Positions 59,196 to 64,000 of a stretch of 64,000 bases of DNA are shown here, one piece after another. The DNA is taken from assembly GCA_050084515.1 (NCBI GenBank), contig CM114271.1, positions 38,998,001-39,062,000 on the forward strand, read 5' to 3'. Under the pieces are notes generated by a model that saw only the letters and a list, made by a program, of their open reading frames with translations, had not been told where the DNA came from and made no database searches. Position 1 is the first letter of the stretch, and each line of letters begins with the position of its first letter. A program made the position numbers and the translations under genes. Source of the stretch: Blasia pusilla (taxonomy: Eukaryota; Marchantiophyta; Marchantiopsida; Blasiales).

Positions 59196-59375
59196 CGCCA
59201 CACCGGCGACGGCCGTCGCCATCATAGTCACCGTCACCGTCAATGGTCAACGGTCACCATCACCGGTCAACCGTCACCGTCAACAATTAACCGTCACCGT
59301 CGACGGTCGGCCATCACCATCAGCGGTCGATCGTCACTGTCAACGGTCCACCGTCCATTGTCCACCCTTTGGGTG
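59196..59375. repeat. Degenerate minisatellite of CACCGTCAACGGTC-like words
   Basis: About ten imperfect copies of words of the type GGTCAACCGTCACCGTCAAC, many with the small dyad GGTCAACGGTCACC or ACGGTCxxCCGT. It lies in the leader of the suspected Ty3-type element, between the LTR-like segment and the coding relic. Confidence 0.8.
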
Positions 59376-59599
59376 CCATTGCCGCCATTATGGAGTGGAG
59401 GGTCTTCCACGACGTTCGTTGATTCCTTGACTTGCGTCGCCACCACTTACTTTGTTTTGGCCGCCACCGTCATCGCAGTTTCTTCATCAACCAGTGATGG
59501 CAGATGACCTCCGATTATGGTGTTTGAGTTTTGATTTCATGTTGCTATGTTGTGATTGGTAGCCGCTTGACGACGATCGAGTATCGCGGTCGACGCCCG

Positions 59600-62500
59600 T
59601 AAGCCGCGCAGCGCCGCCAATTGCGCGCCGTGCCCTCGTGGTCGCGCCTTTCGCACCGTCTCGATCGCGGAGCCGCACGTCATTGTGGAGCGAGTGTGGG
59701 TTTATTGTTGATTGAGGAGGGTATGCGCGGAGTGCCGCATCTCACCATCGAGGGCCGTGCCGTTCGTGAGTCGCGTGCGTGCGCTTCGCAACGCCCACCG
59801 TTCCGACCGGGGGACCGCTTTGTCTATCGAGGAGTTTTGAGCAGCCGTCGATGGGAGGAGAATGACTTGCTGATTGGAGGAGTTGTCTCCACGATCGAGT
59901 TGGGGTCAGATTTGCGATTCTTTGAGGAGCGACATCGACATGTGTTAGTTACCCATTGGTCCTTTACCTTGCGTGTGAGGGATTCAGGATTTGGTTAGTT
60001 TATTTGGGGATATTGGGTGTGTGGATGCTTTGAGAGCATCATTTATGTATGTGGTTTAGGGGACATAGACCTGTGTGGGATGTCCGGAGTTGAGGATAGG
60101 TTGTCGATGAGATGATAGCCTGGTCGATTAGCCGCACCACGCCGCGTGTTGCCGCACGTTACACGTCTCGGGGAGAGAGAGTGTAGATCGAGTGCCGCAT
60201 GTTTGGGATGAGTGATTGAGGGATTCCTCACGAGGTTCAGAGTGATCGGGTGAGAGGGGCACGAGGGTCATCACGGAGTCTGTTCGGGACTTTGAGAGGC
60301 GAGGTGATGAACCCGAGAGTAGCTTGAGAGGTTTTACGCGGAGTGGCGCGAGGTTTCGAGGGTCTCCACGTGAGGGACTACCTCGACCTCCTTCTGTGTC
60401 ATCGTCAGACGAAGGGGAGGGTATAGAGGAGTTTGTGAGCACATCGCCATACATTGTGAGTGGTCCTACCGGTTGGGCGTGATTGAGATGGACGACCAGG
60501 GTAGAGGACCGCATAGGTTTTCAGTGCGATGAGGGCACGATTGAGTTGCACGATTTTATAGCGAGTTTAGGAGTTGGTGCGACTCGAGGGCCAAGAACTC
60601 TAGAGAGTTCAACCCGTTCTGACATGGAACGGTATGTTCCGGCATTTAGAGGGGCTCCCATGGGCGATTACCATGAGTTCTCTCGAGAGATATGCATGTG
60701 AGATCGAGGCGTGGAGGCTCTACTATGACCCACATTATGTGTCATGGACGGAGCGTTCCTAGATGAGGAGGAGGAGTCGGGAGAGGCTCACGCCTCTTCC
60801 ACTAGTGACGTTTTAGGAGGGGTCACTCGCACGGGAGCGATTACCGTCTAGTCGGGTTTGTCCCGAGTTCAACCTGTGGTTGAGTTCTTTCTTTGAGAGT
60901 TGAGGGCGAGCTACCGGGGGTACGGACGGAGAAGTTGCGGAGCATCCTCGACTTCAGGCGCCGGGTGAGAGTTTGCGTGAGGCTTACACTCGCTTGCCGG
61001 TTGATCAACGTCACTCGGGAGTGCAGAGGCTCGAGCTATCAATCATGGTACGCGATGCTGGGCCGGACCACCGTGGACACGGGTGCGGAGGGGGTGCTTT
61101 TATGAACACCTCCCCTACGTTGAGAGATGTTTTTAGGGAGAACATTGAGCCCAACATGGCGGAGGAGGCGTAGCCACCATGGGTTTGGCGAGAGCAATCA
61201 CGATTGTCTGCACCCCATTGGAACGTGGACTCGAGATAGGTCATTGTGGCACCACGAGCTTAGGAGGATACCGGAGGCCGTGCCCACGAGACCTGCGCCT
61301 TTCGGCGGCGTGACCCTCTATTACTTGTTGGTCATATGGTGGAGCCCATCATGGGGTGATTGCACTCGTGAGGGTCATGGGCGTGTGCCTCGGCATGGAG
61401 GAGGAGATGGTCTTTGCACCAAGAGGTTATCAGTGTGACTATTGTCGAGGTATGGTCATACACGCGCCGGGTATTTCAGTTTACATCTGAGTTACGTCCG
61501 GACCGAGGGCGGAGAGGGCACCAGAGCGATAGCCGGTCCATGTGGGCCTAGAGATCGTGCATCCCAGGTGGTCTGTTGGGGAACGAGGAGGCTGGAGTTT
61601 CCGCCAGTGGTGGTGGAGCGCCCGTGGAGGAGGTAGAGTACCACCACCTAGACGCGTGAGGAGGCGCCGGACGTGCGGGATGGATCGCTCGATACAACAA
61701 CTCTGAGGAGCAGATTGTCGCTTGGCATTGAGGTTACCCGATGCCGGATACGTAACATCGACATCATATGGAGCAGCCAGAGATCTGGAGAATCCTGGAT
61801 GGATGTGCGGGGCTGCCCAGATGGAGGCCGCCGCAATTGTGACGCGTGGAGCGGCCGCAGAGTTGGATCCACAGAGGAAGCGGAGAAAGCGCTAGGCTTC
61901 TCGGTCTTTCACGTTGTCGAAGCGATGAGGACCCCATTGATGGGTCCTCATCAAAGTTCTGGAGAGTTGGTGATGTTGTTGGTGTGCAGGCATGAAGGGC
62001 GATGGGAGAAGCGAGTGCGACGACTCCTATTGTTGATGTTCAGGAGGGGCATGTGTCGAGCACGTTGTTGGGGGAGGCCATAGTTGTGTACCGCACTCCT
62101 TTATTTTCTGCTTCCGATGTTATGACGTTGGGGGGTACGCCCGCCGAGGCTTTTCGGCTGGCCGCTTCACTATGTGAGCGGAGTTGGAGTTCTGCATCAC
62201 GTTGAGGTGATTTGAGGAGGAGGTGATGGACCTGCCCTTGGGGGGCGGATGCCGGGCCGTCCATGTCGATTCATGGGAGGGTGCGGCTGCTAGGATGGCG
62301 GAGATGCCCGCTAGACCCGCGATAGAGCGTGCCATGGCTTCTCCTGGTGTTGTGTTGTTGGATAACCAAAGAGAGGTCTTCGTTGGTGAGTCCCGGAGGT
62401 AGAGCTTTTAGTCGGTAGCGTCTTGTTGATTAGGGGGCAGCGTCATTGAGGATTGGGCTTGCGAGCCGATGTGGAGCGTTGTCCATTCGGATCGGACATC

Positions 62501-62880
62501 CTTGGGTGGAGCAAGTACCACACAATATATCACCCGCCAGAGGAGTGGGTGGTGATTCACCCGGGATATCCTGAGATGAGTCCGTGAGTGCGCGCCAAAG
62601 CGATAGTGGATCGATCAAGAGTCCCTCACGGCGTCTTGGTTGGTGGAGCGATATTGTACCCGGCGGGGTTTTCCTGGATTCTTGGGAGGAGTTCCCCTGA
62701 GACCAGGATGGCGTCGGTGATGGGCGCCTTAGCTCATTACCCGTTCGATTCACAGTGCGATGATCGAGCAGCGGCCATGAGAGATAGCGACCTTAGCGAG
62801 CATTTAGTAGTGCCATCACTTGGCCTAGTGATTTGATTGAGGACATGTCCATCTGAGGATACTCCGTTCTTGACATTTCT
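59600..62880 (+). pseudogene. Decayed GC-rich coding region upstream of the methyltransferase (gag-like by position)
   Basis: Richer in G and C than the rest of the window, with short open stretches on the plus strand in changing frames and many TGA/TAG. Readable pieces include RPPFRPGDRFVYRGVLSS (about 59790-59850), MEAAAIVTRGAAAELDPQRK (about 61830) and TPIVDVQEGHVSSTLLGEA then TPAEAFRLAASLCERS (62018-62190). None matches a family I can name. Position between a probable 5' LTR and the methyltransferase suggests the gag part of the same element; no zinc knuckle or protease was seen. Confidence 0.4.
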
Positions 62881-62889
62881 ATGGAGAGA

Positions 62890-63995
62890 GTGTTATGGTA
62901 TTGCATCATTCCGTGGAGAGAGGTCTGTGGGACTCGAGAGCTTCAACGATTGGCGGATGAGCACGAGGCGTGGAGCGGCGTTTGCACCAGGCGTGACCGA
63001 GGAACCGAGGTAGCGAGGGAAGTGCTGATGACACCCTTGGATACCACACCCATTGTGTGGTGTACCGGAGAGGGTATTCGAGTGTTAGATCTCTTTGGAG
63101 GGATTAGCACCAGGTTAGCTTCTTTGTTTTGAGTGCGAGTACAACAATACTGTATGTGGAGAGTGATGATGTTGCGGCGTGTCTCACTACGACATGTGGC
63201 GCAATTATGCCTCGTTTTCCCGACTTATTATCTGCGCGTCAGCGATCTGAGTACGAGTTCCCCTCTTGAGGATATTTTGTTGTTGGGGGCGCAGGACTTA
63301 GAGCGGGTAGGGACCATTGATTTGGTCATTGCGGTTGGCCATGTCGGGGCCAATCGAGTGCTCGATGAGGACGGGTTGGTGACACTCGGTCAGTTGTTTT
63401 GGGAGATGTTGAGGGTCTTCGGGATTTGAGAGCACGGTCTCGTTCTCGGCCTACATTCTAGAGAATGTGCCGATCTTAGGAGACTCAGTCACGGGTGGTG
63501 AGTGCTCATCAGTGCGTGCTGGATCGGCCAAGTGTTCTTGGATGTGGCGAGTGTAGGTTCTAGAGCCCATCGCTCGCGTCTATGGTGGACCAACTTGGTG
63601 CCCCATGCGGTGTTATGGAGGGCGTATCGAGTGGAGCGCCCCTCCCATTTGTTAGTGGATTCCATTTTGGATCCAGGTTGTCGATCACGAGCGGTGAGGC
63701 ACGATGATCGACCACCGTTGACGTGGAGGTAGGTAGGTGCGGGCGGCCTTGCCCAGTTGTGAGTTTTCCGCTTCTGTGCATACAAGGAGGCCGGTCCTGG
63801 CTTGGTTTGGGATGACCAGGTTCAGCGGTTGGTGGAGCCAACGCCCGACGAGAGAGAGCGAGCAATGGGATTTCCCACAGGAGTGACGGCAGTACCATCA
63901 GTGTGAGAGGCATCACGACGCCATGTCTTGGGTCAGCGATGGACTGAAGCGCTTGACATGGATCCTCACTTGGGAGTGGTGAGCGGCGTCATATG
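62890..63995 (+). pseudogene. C5 DNA methyltransferase domain, all main motifs visible, frame broken
   Basis: Motifs in conventional order on the plus strand: lead-in RELQRLADEHEAWS and WCTGEGIRVL; motif I DLFGGIST (63088-63111); motif II region YVESDDVAA (63153-63179); DLVIA then, after a one-base loss, WPCRGQS (63336-63356) with the catalytic Pro-Cys of motif IV; LFWEMLR (about 63395); motif VI ILENVPILGDS, with ENV at 63461-63469; VGSRAHRSRLWWTNL (about 63553-63597, motif VIII); DPGCRSRAVRHDDRPPL; GPGLVWDDQVQRLVEP; DERERAMGFPTGVTA (about 63847-63890) and a last GQRW text (motifs IX-X). Such enzymes methylate cytosine at C5. Stops and shifts (for example 63130-63132, 63334) make it inactive. 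Order I to X is unlike host DRM enzymes, whose motifs are rearranged; the SRAHR-R-WW and ERxxGFP text is nearest to the Dnmt3 type. Probably part of a retroelement polyprotein. Confidence 0.82.
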
Positions 63996-64000
63996 AGATC

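Noticed and set aside
59600-62880. Many GC-rich open frames of 60-136 codons on both strands
   Set aside because: High GC lowers stop frequency; frames overlap in several phases and none has a family motif. Reported only as a decayed coding region.

Overview
This window looks like nuclear DNA of a land plant. The reasons are a plant-type MED15 gene with many short GT-AG introns, a plant-type O-fucosyltransferase, a cytosolic-type tRNA-Gln, and a dense fill of decayed plant transposons (Copia, Ty3 chromovirus, LINE, hAT, a probable CACTA fragment). A retroelement carrying a DNA methyltransferase domain in a window with short introns would fit a seed-free plant (bryophyte, lycophyte or fern), but I cannot fix the species.

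Layout. 1-158: end of an unrecognised gene. About 495-3290: a satellite of roughly 206-bp units, each with three imperfect-to-perfect dyads. 4637-4707 (-): tRNA-Gln(CTG). 7397-9968 (+): a two-exon O-fucosyltransferase gene. 11682-13871 (-): an eight-exon gene rebuilt here by splicing, encoding 248 residues with two KIX domains in tandem and closely related to the start of MED15. 15.8-31.8 kb: transposon-rich DNA with a chromovirus 3' end (19.3-21.0 kb, -), a perfect 49-bp hairpin (21.69-21.80 kb) and a near-complete but broken Copia element (22.4-27.7 kb, -). 31843-40592 (-): MED15, rebuilt as 14 exons and 1380 residues with long polyglutamine tracts. 42.5-64 kb: LTR copies, a 178-bp tandem repeat abutting a broken LINE (45.5-49.8 kb), a GA microsatellite, an element with long inverted ends (52.8-55.4 kb), a hAT transposase relic (55.9-56.9 kb, -), a chromovirus-type LTR (58.1-58.7 kb), and a decayed GC-rich coding region that ends in a C5 DNA methyltransferase domain (63.06-63.99 kb, +).

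How it fits together. Three host protein genes (O-fucosyltransferase, tandem-KIX gene, MED15) and one tRNA are recognisable. The tandem-KIX gene and MED15 lie on the same strand, share the same three-exon KIX cassette (exon lengths 65/112/127, 65/109/124 and 64/100/133) and the same splice phases, so the short gene most likely arose by duplication of the 5' end of MED15, with transposons later filling the gap. The two most notable items are this tandem-KIX gene and the methyltransferase-bearing retroelement. The latter shares its LTR-like sequence, in opposite orientation, with the chromovirus relic 38 kb away.
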